Of a DNA stretch of 64,000 nt, positions 48,634 to 56,945 are shown piece by piece (within the stretch, counting starts at the first letter, position 1; the number at the start of each line of letters is the position of its first letter). Location: positions 496,001 through 560,000 of the forward strand of contig JBLNCN010000011.1 in NCBI GenBank assembly GCA_050260675.1. The letters are read 5' to 3'. A program made the position numbers and the translations under genes. The notes beneath the pieces were generated by a model. That model saw nothing but the letters and a program-made list of their open reading frames with translations, made no database searches and was not told where the DNA came from. The DNA is from JBBDIP01 sp050260675 (GTDB lineage Bacteria; Bacillota; Sulfobacillia; Fermentithermobacillales; Fermentithermobacillaceae).

Positions 48634-49323
48634 TTAAGTCTGCGGCGTATCCTTCGGTGGATGTTGAGAGGCCGTCGGAGGGTCCTGCGAGACAACTAGC
48701 TTCCGCGTAACGGCTTGCCACAAGTACAGGGAAGCCACAGTGCGATAGGGACGCCAAACCTCTGCGCGCTCCATGGATTCCTTCTCTGCGGGCATCGCCG
48801 GCAGACCGTATAGCCACTTGATCCCCGCTCTAAGGCCAAGGTCCTTGGGAGCGAACACATCCAGCCGCCCCAGGCAGAAGATCATGAACATCTGCGCAGT
48901 CCAGACGCCAATTCCGTGGATCGCCGTGAGGCTCTTGACCAGGTCTTCCTCGGACATGGCCGGGAGAGCATCCAAATCAATCTCCCTCGAGACCACCCGG
49001 CCGGTCAGGTCCCGCAGGTAGGCAACTTTAGGCCTGGAGAGGCCGGCTGCGCGGAGCTCCTGATCGTCAATCGAGCTCACCCGCTCCGGAGTCACCGCTC
49101 CGCAGCGGCCTTCGAGCTTGCGCCAGATGGACGCCGCTGCCGTCCCCGAGATCTGCTGCCCCACAATGGACCGGACAAGGGCGCTGTAAGGCGTTCCGCG
49201 AAGGTCCAGCGAAACGGGGCCAACGAGATCAATGAGGTCCGAAAACTTCGGGTCCCTGGTCCGGAGAAACCGGACGGGCTCGCTATGGAGGTCAAACACG
49301 ATCCGCTCGGGAGTGCTCTGCAT
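48634..49323 (-). CDS. DNA-3-methyladenine glycosylase II family (AlkA-like)
   Basis: A 229-residue HhH-GPD DNA glycosylase that removes alkylated bases. Features are SIVGQQISGTAAASIW, the helix-hairpin-helix LTAIHGIGVWTAQMF, and FAPKDLGLR with the catalytic Asp. It lacks the N-terminal domain of E. coli AlkA, as many Gram-positive forms do. It ends 108 bases upstream of the MBL start, and the tRNA-Val lies just upstream on the same strand. Confidence 0.9.
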   Translation of the reverse strand: MQSTPERIVFDLHSEPVRFLRTRDPKFSDLIDLVGPVSLDLRGTPYSALVRSIVGQQISGTAAASIWRKLEGRCGAVTPERVSSIDDQELRAAGLSRPKVAYLRDLTGRVVSREIDLDALPAMSEEDLVKSLTAIHGIGVWTAQMFMIFCLGRLDVFAPKDLGLRAGIKWLYGLPAMPAEKESMERAEVWRPYRTVASLYLWQAVTRKLVVSQDPPTASQHPPKDTPQT

Positions 49324-49369
49324 GGGGGCCTCCGTGGGAACCTCGCTCGGGATTATGGTGAGATGCGGG

Positions 49370-49446
49370 TGGTGGGGAGTGAGGGACTCGAACCCCCGAC
49401 CTCATGCATGTGAGGCATGCGCTCTAACCGCCTGAGCCAACTCCCC
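49370..49446 (-). tRNA. tRNA-Val (anticodon CAC)
   Basis: On the minus strand 77 bases fold as a tRNA. The acceptor stem is GGGGAGT with ACTCCCC, followed by A and an encoded CCA. The anticodon stem is CATGC/GCATG with loop CTCACAT, giving anticodon CAC. The T arm contains GGTTCGAGTCC. A sigma-A promoter precedes it. Confidence 0.95.
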
Positions 49447-49457
49447 GCGTGACTGCT

Positions 49458-49486
49458 ATTATAGCAGAGGTATCCCTGCGAAACAA
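49458..49486 (-). promoter_or_regulatory. Promoter of tRNA-Val
   Basis: On the minus strand TTGTTT (49486-49481), a 17-base spacer and a perfect TATAAT (49463-49458) lie 11 bases upstream of the tRNA. Confidence 0.8.
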
Positions 49487-49571
49487 CCAGTGCTCCACCG
49501 CTTGTTACCGCTCAGTGATAATGTCACCGAAGCGGCAGACTCAGTCTCAGTTTCAGCATACAAACACGGGT

Positions 49572-50114
49572 TCACCGGCGGAAGGTTTCACGCGTGAGGG
49601 TCATCAGCACCAAGGTGGAGGGCTTGCCCGGGTCTGCGTCCATCTTGATCCGTCCTTTTGGCCGAAAGCCGACCTTAAGGTAGCAGCGCTGGGCGCGCCG
49701 GTTGTCCTCATCAACCCTCAGAAAGATCTCTTTCAGGGTGGTGTTCTCGAAGAGGCCCCTAACGAGGACCCGGACGGACTCCTCTCCCAGTCCTCTGTTC
49801 CAGAGGTCTTTCTCTCCGATGAAGACGCGTAGTTCGGCGGAGTGAAGTCTCCAGGATATGTTGATGACCTCGATCTCTCCGATGAGGCCGTGCTCATCCG
49901 ACTCGATAGCGAAGGTCTTGCGCTGCAAGTTCCGCCGTGTGAGATACCACTCGCGCGCGTCGGCATCGTCCTCGAACCTTTTCCCGGCCCACCGTATGAT
50001 CTCTGGGTCGTTGTCCCACTTCATGAGGAAAGGCAGGTCGCTCTCCAGTATAGGTCGCAACCTCACCCTTGGCCCCGTAAAACCTGGGGCCGATCTATGT
50101 TCCGCGATAGCCAA
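49572..50114 (-). CDS. GNAT N-acetyltransferase
   Basis: About 180 residues of the Acetyltransf_3 type. The domain opens GPRVRLRPILESDLPFL, has the acetyl-CoA loop DLWNRGLGEESV and ends RRAQRCYLKVGFRPKGR. The substrate is unknown. TTG 50114 is chosen, with GGAAGAGG 8 bases upstream and a short N-terminal lead before the domain. The open frame goes to 50186, which is a possible alternative start. Confidence 0.8.
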   Translation of the reverse strand: MAIAEHRSAPGFTGPRVRLRPILESDLPFLMKWDNDPEIIRWAGKRFEDDADAREWYLTRRNLQRKTFAIESDEHGLIGEIEVINISWRLHSAELRVFIGEKDLWNRGLGEESVRVLVRGLFENTTLKEIFLRVDEDNRRAQRCYLKVGFRPKGRIKMDADPGKPSTLVLMTLTRETFRR

Positions 50115-50270
50115 GACACGCGCCTCTTCCCATAAGGAGTCCGCAGCGGAAAAAGCATAGATGCTGCGGGTCTCTAAGGAATTCAACGAAGAGGCCGCTC
50201 TCCCTGCACGCGAGGGGATGTAGATCTAGGCAGAGCTAGAAGGCGCTGCTGAACAACCGGAAGGCGATAG

Positions 50271-50393
50271 GTAGCTTTCCTCATCAATTGAAGCCAGAAT
50301 CGTAGCTTTCCTCAGCAGTGAAGCCGAAACTGTAGCTTTCCTCAGCAGTTGAAGCCGGAACTGTAGCTTTCCTCAGCAGTCGAAGCCGGGATC
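50271..50393. repeat. Four tandem 31-bp repeats
   Basis: Units at 50271, 50302, 50332 and 50363 start GTAGCTTTCCTCA and continue through GAAGCC; units 2-4 share GTAGCTTTCCTCAGCAGT. Unit 2 is 30 bases. A second, shorter array of 8-mers like GGATCGGT and GGATTGGT follows at 50406-50447 and runs to the stop of the Ddl-like gene. Confidence 0.85.
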
Positions 50394-50447
50394 AAAGCTG
50401 GATTGTGGATCGGCGGATCGGTGGATTGGTGATTGGGTGATGATTGG

Positions 50448-51479
50448 TCAATCAGCTATCTGCCTCTGGAACGCAGGCGCCGAGAGATGCGTCTTGCCCA
50501 GGCGGCGGAGGGCCGACTCCAGGATGCCGTTCACCAGTTCGGTGTAGGACCAGCCGCCTTTTTCGGCTATCCGCGGGTAATCGGAGAACCCAGGGGCCAT
50601 GCCGGGAAGCGGGTTTACCTCCAGGACATTGGGAACGCCGTTCCTGTCCAGCCGCAGGTCTACGCGGGAGAGGTCCCGGCAGCCCAGCACGCGGTATGTC
50701 TTGAGGGCGGTCTCCTTGACCTGCTGCTCGAGTTCGGATGAGATGGGCGCGGGACACAGGTAGTAGATGTCCTCAAACCAGTCGGTCTTGAACTGGCGTG
50801 AATAGATGCGGCCGTGGTCTTTGGGCACGGCGTCAAAGTTGATCTCCATGATCGGGAAGATCACGGGACATTTGTTCCCGAGGATAGCCACGGTAAACTC
50901 CTGGCCCGGCAGGAAGTCCTCGACCAGTACCGGTTGGCGGTACAGGTTCACAAGCCTTCGTACCTCTTCCCTCAGTTCCCTGACATTGTCGCAGTGGCAA
51001 CTGGGCGAGATGCCCATACTCGAACCCTCGTGTGCAGGCTTCACGAACACAGGGAAGGACAAGCCGCGGGCATCCACGTCCTTCTCCGACGCGAAGACCT
51101 TGAACCTGGGAGTGGGGATCCCGTGGTACGACAGCACCTTCTTGGTAAGGGGCTTGTCGAGGGTCAGGGCGAGAGTCAGGACCCCTGAGCCGGTGTAAGG
51201 GATGCCGAGCATCTCCAACATAGCCGGGATATGGCTCTCGCGGGACTCTCCCCGAATGCCTTCGGACAAGTTGAAAACGATATCGAGGCGCCTTTGGCGG
51301 ATCTTGCCATAGGCGGATTCGTCGGCCTCTATCAGGACCGGATGATGACCGTATGCGCGCAGTGCGTCGGCAATGGCATTGACAGTCGACTCGGAGTCTA
51401 GCTCCGCATGGGAGTCTGGAGGTTCCCCATCCTCCAACGGGTCACCCTTCAAGTTGAAAGTGACACCTACCACAGCCAT
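50448..51479 (-). CDS. D-alanine--D-alanine ligase family protein (ATP-grasp)
   Basis: A 343-residue ATP-grasp ligase. Typical pieces are FNLSEGIRGESRESHIPAMLEMLGIPYTGSG, VFVKPAHEGSSMGI with the ATP-binding Lys, and DLRLDRNGVPNVLEVNPLPGM with the metal residues. True Ddl makes the D-Ala-D-Ala end of the cell wall precursor. This form looks like the longer Ddl-related ligases of Bacillota and may join other amino acids, so I give no symbol. ATG 51479 has GGAG 11 bases upstream. No other cell wall precursor genes are beside it. Confidence 0.82.
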   Translation of the reverse strand: MAVVGVTFNLKGDPLEDGEPPDSHAELDSESTVNAIADALRAYGHHPVLIEADESAYGKIRQRRLDIVFNLSEGIRGESRESHIPAMLEMLGIPYTGSGVLTLALTLDKPLTKKVLSYHGIPTPRFKVFASEKDVDARGLSFPVFVKPAHEGSSMGISPSCHCDNVRELREEVRRLVNLYRQPVLVEDFLPGQEFTVAILGNKCPVIFPIMEINFDAVPKDHGRIYSRQFKTDWFEDIYYLCPAPISSELEQQVKETALKTYRVLGCRDLSRVDLRLDRNGVPNVLEVNPLPGMAPGFSDYPRIAEKGGWSYTELVNGILESALRRLGKTHLSAPAFQRQIAD

Positions 51480-51552
51480 TTACGGGCACGCTCCCTTGTT
51501 GGGTCCGTCATCGCAAGTGATTATTGCACGGACACACGGGCGAGTCAATCAA

Positions 51553-53955
51553 TCAGTGGACATCGGAAATGGCCACTTGATCGCGTGTTTTCGGCTCACT
51601 TACGCAAGGGATGGGCACCAGATCCTCTCTCTGTTCCTTGACCAGAGCGGCGGCAAGCACCTCGTCCATATGGCTCACCAGAGTCACGTTCAGTTCCTCG
51701 CGGATGTTGGATGGAACGTCCTCGAGGTCCTTCCGATTCTCCTCAGGTAGGATGATGTTCACAATGCCTGCCCGGTGCGCGGCGAGCACCTTTTCTTTGA
51801 CCCCGCCAATGGGGAGTACCCGCCCTCGCAGCGTGACCTCTCCGGTCATGGCAAGGTCGTGACGGACCGGCCTGTTGGTCAGTGCCGACGCCATGGCACA
51901 CGTGAGAGTGATGCCGGCAGAGGGGCCGTCCTTGGGTACCGCGCCCTCGGGCACGTGCACGTGGATGTCGACGGTCTCGTAGAAGTCGTCGGAGAGCCCA
52001 AGATCAAGCGCTCGCGACCGCAGGTAACTGAGTCCAGCCTGGGCCGACTCCCGCATCACGTCGCCGAGATGCCCGGTAAGGGTCAGGTTGCCTTTACCCT
52101 TCACCACGCTGACCTCGCACGATAGTACGTCGCCGCCGATGTCGGTCACGGCCATGCCGGTCGCGACGCCAACCTGGTTCTCTTTCTCGGCCTGCCCGTA
52201 GTGGAACCGGGGAATGCCGAGGTACTTGTCTAGATTCTTGGCAGTAATCCGAACCCGCCTCTTCTTGCCGGATACCAGGTCTTTGGCTGTCTTCCTGCAG
52301 ATAGTAGCGATCTGGCGCTCCAGACTCCGGACACCGGCCTCACGGGTATAGGAACGTATCATCTCCCGGAGCGCGTCCTTGCCGATGACCAGGTCGCTGC
52401 CGGTGAGACCGTGCTCCTTCAACTCCTTCGGCACCAGGAACTGGCTGCCGATGTTCATCTTCTCCTCCTCGGTATAGCCCGGGAGAGTGATGACTTCCAT
52501 GCGGTCGAGGAGCGGCCTCGGGATGCTGTGGCTCGAGTTCGCGGTGGTTATGAACATCACCCTGGATAGGTCGAACGGCACCTCCAGGTAGTGATCGGAG
52601 AAGGTATGGTTCTGTTCGGGATCCAGGACCTCGAGAAGCGCTGCCGCTGGGTCCCCGCGGAAGTCCGACGCCAGCTTGTCGATTTCATCCATGAGGAAGA
52701 CCGGGTTCCTCACGCCCGAATTGCGGATCCCCTGGATAATGCGGCCGGGAAGAGCGCCGATATAAGTCCTCCGGTGCCCTCTCACTTCGGCCTCGTCGCG
52801 GACCCCGCCCAGCGAGATCCTGACGAACTTCCTATTGAGGGCCCTGGCGATGGACTTTGCCAGCGATGTCTTGCCGACTCCGGGAGGTCCCACGAAGCAG
52901 AGGATCGGACCCTTGGGCTTGTCGACGAGTTTTCTGATCGCCAGGTACTCCAAAATCCGCTCTTTGACCTCAACCAACCCGTAGTGGTCCTGGTCGAGGA
53001 TCTTCTGGGCGGAGATGACGTCGATCCTGTCGTCGGTCACGGTGCCCCAAGGCAGAGACACCATCCAGTCCAGGTACGTGCGGACGACCACGGCCTCGGC
53101 CGAGGCCTGAGGCATCTTCTCAAGCCGGTCTACCTCGCGAAGCGCCTTCTCCTTGGCCTCCGCGGTCATACCGGCCTTCTCGATCTTCTTCCTGAACTCA
53201 TCGGTCTCGCTGGCGGCCTCTTCCCTGTCGCCAAGTTCCTTCTGTATCGCCTTCATCTGCTCGCGGAGCCAGTATTCCTTCTGGCTCCTCTCAATCTGTT
53301 CACGGACCCTACGGTTGATCTTCTTCTCGAGGCCGACCATCTCGATTTCCTTGGATAGCAGCGTGACAAGCTTGTTCACCCTGTCCTTGACCGAGACGGT
53401 TTCGAGCAGGAACTGCTTGTCTGTCAGCTGGATCGGGATGTTGGCCGCGATGGAGTCGCAGAGCTGGCCCGGATCAGACAGAGTCGCGACGGATATGAGC
53501 GTGTCGGCAGTGACCTTCTTTGTGGCCCTGACATACTCCTCATACTGGTCCATCAGGGTCTTGGTCAGGTCTTCCTGCTCCACGCCTTCGGCCGGCTTCT
53601 CGATGAGCTCATGCACGGAGACAATGTACGAGGGCTCGCTGGTGAGAAACGAAGCGATCTTGACGCGGGAAATGCCCTCTATAACGACACGGTAGTGACC
53701 GGCGGCATTTCTGACGGCTTCCCTGATGTGCCCAAGCGTCCCCACCTCGTGTATCTGAGAAGGGATCGGGTCAGTGACGTCATTGTCTTTCTGCATGCAC
53801 ATCACGATGCGCGAATCGGTACCTTCGGCTATCTCAACCGCCCTAAGAGATTTCTGGCGGCCAACTTCCACGGAGATTGTGGTGCCAGGAAACACGGTCA
53901 TGTTTCGAAGGGGCAAGAGCGGGTAGGACTTCTTCTCGGGCTTGAATGAGTTCAA
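51553..53955 (-). CDS. lon: ATP-dependent protease La (Lon, LonA)
   Basis: About 800 residues with the full LonA plan. The N-terminal substrate domain (LPLRNMTVFPGTTISVEVGR) is followed by a coiled linker, AAA+ module (GPPGVGKTSLAKSIA; FLMDEIDKL) and C-terminal protease domain with KDGPSAG (Ser about 679) and GGVKEK (Lys about 722), the same spacing as in E. coli. Degrades damaged and regulatory proteins. TTG 53955 has GGGAGGT 8 bases upstream; ATG 53973 has a Shine-Dalgarno only one base away. It lies next to lonB as in Bacillus. A promoter with an operator over its start point lies about 190 bases upstream. Confidence 0.96.
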   Translation of the reverse strand: MNSFKPEKKSYPLLPLRNMTVFPGTTISVEVGRQKSLRAVEIAEGTDSRIVMCMQKDNDVTDPIPSQIHEVGTLGHIREAVRNAAGHYRVVIEGISRVKIASFLTSEPSYIVSVHELIEKPAEGVEQEDLTKTLMDQYEEYVRATKKVTADTLISVATLSDPGQLCDSIAANIPIQLTDKQFLLETVSVKDRVNKLVTLLSKEIEMVGLEKKINRRVREQIERSQKEYWLREQMKAIQKELGDREEAASETDEFRKKIEKAGMTAEAKEKALREVDRLEKMPQASAEAVVVRTYLDWMVSLPWGTVTDDRIDVISAQKILDQDHYGLVEVKERILEYLAIRKLVDKPKGPILCFVGPPGVGKTSLAKSIARALNRKFVRISLGGVRDEAEVRGHRRTYIGALPGRIIQGIRNSGVRNPVFLMDEIDKLASDFRGDPAAALLEVLDPEQNHTFSDHYLEVPFDLSRVMFITTANSSHSIPRPLLDRMEVITLPGYTEEEKMNIGSQFLVPKELKEHGLTGSDLVIGKDALREMIRSYTREAGVRSLERQIATICRKTAKDLVSGKKRRVRITAKNLDKYLGIPRFHYGQAEKENQVGVATGMAVTDIGGDVLSCEVSVVKGKGNLTLTGHLGDVMRESAQAGLSYLRSRALDLGLSDDFYETVDIHVHVPEGAVPKDGPSAGITLTCAMASALTNRPVRHDLAMTGEVTLRGRVLPIGGVKEKVLAAHRAGIVNIILPEENRKDLEDVPSNIREELNVTLVSHMDEVLAAALVKEQREDLVPIPCVSEPKTRDQVAISDVH

Positions 53956-54121
53956 CAAACGCACCTCCCGCATTCTCCTCAAAGACCCCAGCCATATCAT
54001 ATTAGTCGCAAAACCTGAAGTGACATGGCCCAGGAGAACGCGTCGGCTATATTCTCGAAACCGGAGGACAAGTCCTGCAGTGCGCCAATGGGAAGCGATG
54101 GTGGGGAAACGCCCAATGCCT

Positions 54122-54139
54122 GCTAAATGACCATTTAGC
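54122..54139. promoter_or_regulatory. Palindromic operator at the lon transcription start
   Basis: GCTAAATG, AC, CATTTAGC is a perfect 8-bp dyad with a 2-base centre. It begins 10 bases past the predicted -10 of lon, so it covers the start point, a repressor position. Confidence 0.5.
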
Positions 54140-54148
54140 CCCAAGGGG

Positions 54149-54178
54149 GTTATAGAGGCTCAGGAAAATGAGGCACAA
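54149..54178 (-). promoter_or_regulatory. Probable lon promoter
   Basis: On the minus strand TTGTGC (54178-54173), an 18-base spacer and TATAAC (54154-54149). It gives lon a leader of about 185 bases. A second TATGAT at 54001-53996 is closer to the gene but lacks a -35. Confidence 0.45.
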
Positions 54179-54207
54179 GTACTAAGCGGATGCGCTGGTC
54201 CCGCGCG

Positions 54208-55866
54208 CTATTGGTCCAATGCCGCCTGGGATGCTATCTTTACCGGAACAGGAATCGGAGGACCAAGGACCGACAGGACGTCCACAAGGGACGAGACCGG
54301 GATCACATGGACCTTCTCGGCGGCGTACCTATCCTGCCAATTGGCCTGCGGGATGTAGACCCGGGACAAACCGGCTTCTTCGGCGGCATGTATTTTCTGG
54401 TCGATCCCGCCCACCGGGCAGACCTCACCCCTGATGGAGATCTCGCCTGTGTATGCGGTATCAGGCGATACACGCACGCCCTTTATCGCCGAGTACATGC
54501 TCACAGCTATCGCGAGGCCGGCGGAAGGACCGTCAATCGGAGTACCGCCTGGGAAATTCACATGCATGTCGTAGCGGTAAGGGTTCAGTCCGGCGGTGGC
54601 CGCAAGCGCCGTGCGCACGTTCTCAACCGAGGAGTGGGCCATGCTCTTGCGCCGGACGATGTGGGTGCCCTTCCCCATCTCCTCCTCGTCGATGATCCCT
54701 GTGATGATGACGTCGCCCCTCCGCCCTTGCACTTCCTCCACAACCTGCGTCTCCACATCGATCACGCAGGACATCCCCGGCCCATAGACTGCCAATCCCA
54801 ATACCACGCCGACAGACGGTCCGTCAGGGATGCGAGGCACGGGCCTCGGAGCGTGATGCCCCTGCGCCACTATCCATTCGATGTCCTTGAGCAGGATCGT
54901 GGTCCTGTTCTCCGTAAGGATGAGCCCGGCTGCGAGCTGGACCAGGTTCACGGCGTCGCGGCCGTTATCGGCGTACCGCTTGACCATGTCTATGGCCCTG
55001 TCCTCGATCTCAACTCCGGCCTTACGGGCCGCTCCCGAGGCGATTATCCCGACCTCGTCGGCCGACAGCGCCCGGAAGAAGACTTCCAGGCACCGTGAAC
55101 GCAGAGCCGGCGATACGTCCTCAGGGGTCTTGGTCGTCGCGCCTACCAGCCTGAAATCGGCCGGCAAACCGTTCTGGAAAATGTCGTGGATATGCTCCGG
55201 GATGTTGGAGTCGTCCTGAGAGTAGTAGGCGCTCTCAAGGAATACCTTGCGGTCCTCCAGCACCTTCAGGAGCTTGTTCATCTGAACCGGGTGGAGTTCG
55301 CCAATTTCGTCGAGGAACAAAATCCCTCCATGAGCTTTTGTGACCGCTCCTGGCTTGGGTTGAGGGATCCCGGCCACGCCCATGGCGCCGGCTCCCTGGT
55401 AGATGGGATCGTGCACTGAGCCGATGAGTGGGTCCGCTATCCCGCGCTCGTCAAAACGCGCGATGGTGGCATCCATTTCAACGAACTTGGCGTCCTTCTT
55501 GAATGGCGAGTGGGGGCTCTGCTTGGCCTCTTCCAATACAAGCCTAGCCGCGGCGGTCTTACCTATCCCCGGCGGCCCGTAGATGATCACGTGTTGCGGG
55601 TTAGGCCCGCATAGAGCCGCCTTCAGCGCCCTTACCCCCTCTTCCTGCCCGATCACCTCGGACAGGTTTGCCGGCCTGGTCTTTTCGGATAGCGGCTCAG
55701 TCAACTTTACCTGGCGCATCAAGCGAAGCCTTTCCATCTCCCGCTTGGACTCGCGGCCGACAGCCAGCTTCTGGCCTTCCTGGGACTTCACCAGGTTCCA
55801 GAAGTAGAGACCCATCACTATGGCTAGGAATAACTGCAGGTAGACGAGGATTCCGGAGTCAAACAT
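54208..55866 (-). CDS. lonB: ATP-dependent protease LonB (sporulation type)
   Basis: About 552 residues. One N-terminal membrane helix (VYLQLFLAIVMGLYFW) anchors the protein, as in Bacillus LonB, which is made in the forespore. The AAA+ part has YGPPGIGKT, ILFLDEIGEL and an SRCLE sensor region. The protease domain has IDGPSAG (Ser) and GGIDQKIHAA (Lys). The large N-terminal Lon domain is absent, as expected. ATG 55866 fits the membrane helix; the frame extends to 55920. In spore formers LonB works with sporulation sigma factors; no sigma-F site was identified with confidence. Confidence 0.93.
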   Translation of the reverse strand: MFDSGILVYLQLFLAIVMGLYFWNLVKSQEGQKLAVGRESKREMERLRLMRQVKLTEPLSEKTRPANLSEVIGQEEGVRALKAALCGPNPQHVIIYGPPGIGKTAAARLVLEEAKQSPHSPFKKDAKFVEMDATIARFDERGIADPLIGSVHDPIYQGAGAMGVAGIPQPKPGAVTKAHGGILFLDEIGELHPVQMNKLLKVLEDRKVFLESAYYSQDDSNIPEHIHDIFQNGLPADFRLVGATTKTPEDVSPALRSRCLEVFFRALSADEVGIIASGAARKAGVEIEDRAIDMVKRYADNGRDAVNLVQLAAGLILTENRTTILLKDIEWIVAQGHHAPRPVPRIPDGPSVGVVLGLAVYGPGMSCVIDVETQVVEEVQGRRGDVIITGIIDEEEMGKGTHIVRRKSMAHSSVENVRTALAATAGLNPYRYDMHVNFPGGTPIDGPSAGLAIAVSMYSAIKGVRVSPDTAYTGEISIRGEVCPVGGIDQKIHAAEEAGLSRVYIPQANWQDRYAAEKVHVIPVSSLVDVLSVLGPPIPVPVKIASQAALDQ

Positions 55867-55996
55867 GTCTTCTACCCCTTGCGACTGGGCTTCACAGGCT
55901 AGGTTCTGCCTTTGGGGCATGGATTATGAGAGGACTTCTGGCGGCTCCCCCGGAAAGGTTCGGGGTCAGGACTGCACTGTGATCGGAGGTACCATA

Positions 55997-56848
55997 ATGA
56001 TCAGGCCCTACTCCCCAACCGACCTGGAAGCAATCGTGGACATGGTTCACGAAGACGACAGAATGCCTGCCGACGACATAAAGGAACGAGTCGAAAAGTG
56101 GACTACACTGGTATGGGATGACGGCGGCGTTGTAAAGGGGGCCGCCAGCTATCAGAAGGTGAAGGACGGCGAGTTCAGCATCCGGGTGTTCGCGGACCCC
56201 GGCTGCCGACATAAAGGCATAGGCAGCGAACTCCTTAACGCATCCCTAGCAGGCGTCAAAGAAATGCACGAGCCAGGCCGGGTAACCGTGAAGTACCGGC
56301 TCGACCGGGGCGAGTCCCAGCGGTTCTTCCGAAACAGGGGTTTCGCCTACTGGTACAGCATGGACTACCTGGCGTACGAAGGCCCTGCTGTATCTCTGCC
56401 TGACCTACCCTCCGGCGTCGAGATCGCTTTCTATGAGGACCGGCATTACGAGGAGTTCTTCAGGGTCATGGCGGAGACGTTCCTTCCGCAGCGCCGGTTC
56501 TTCGACTTCCGTCCCCATGACGTGCGGGAGTTCCACAAGTCCGAAGACGACCGAAAGAGGGTACTGGCCAACAAGAACAACATGCTGGTTCTCTTGGAGC
56601 ACGGCAGGTTGGTCGGAATCTCAGAGCTTGAGGGCAACTTCATAGACACAGTGGGCATAGACTTGGCCGCCAAGGGACGGGGCTACGGCAGAGCGCTTAT
56701 GCTAGGGGCAATGAACCTACTGCGCGCGAGAGGACATGAGGTGATCGAGACCTCTGTGGTCCTGGGAAATGTGCCTGCGTGGCGGCTTTACAACACGCTT
56801 GGGTTCAAGAGAGTCCAGGCCGACGAGTGGGCGTGCATGTGGATCTAG
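55997..56848 (+). CDS. Double-domain GNAT N-acetyltransferase
   Basis: About 283 residues with two GNAT domains. The first (1-130) has GCRHKGIGSELL and ends ESQRFFRNRGF. The second (about 150-283) has DLAAKGRGYGRALMLGA and ends NVPAWRLYNTLGF. The second is the better match to an active acetyl-CoA site. The substrate is unknown. ATG 55997 has GGAGGT six bases upstream; the frame goes back to 55865. It is the only plus-strand gene inside the clp-lon locus, between lonB and clpX. Confidence 0.85.
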   Translation: MIRPYSPTDLEAIVDMVHEDDRMPADDIKERVEKWTTLVWDDGGVVKGAASYQKVKDGEFSIRVFADPGCRHKGIGSELLNASLAGVKEMHEPGRVTVKYRLDRGESQRFFRNRGFAYWYSMDYLAYEGPAVSLPDLPSGVEIAFYEDRHYEEFFRVMAETFLPQRRFFDFRPHDVREFHKSEDDRKRVLANKNNMLVLLEHGRLVGISELEGNFIDTVGIDLAAKGRGYGRALMLGAMNLLRARGHEVIETSVVLGNVPAWRLYNTLGFKRVQADEWACMWI

Positions 56849-56901
56849 GGTTCGTCTCCGTTCCACCCCGTCTGCGAAGTCTCAGAGCTAGGGTGAAGTA
56901 G

Positions 56902-56927
56902 AAAAGCCCTCCGCCAAAGCGGAGGGC
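56902..56927 (-). terminator. Terminator of clpX
   Basis: GCCCTCCGC and GCGGAGGGC form a perfect 9-bp stem with a 4-base loop. On the minus strand it is followed by TTTTC. It lies 19 bases after the clpX stop and also separates clpX from the convergent GNAT gene. Confidence 0.85.
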
Positions 56928-56945
56928 CTTGTAGCGACGCCTCTG

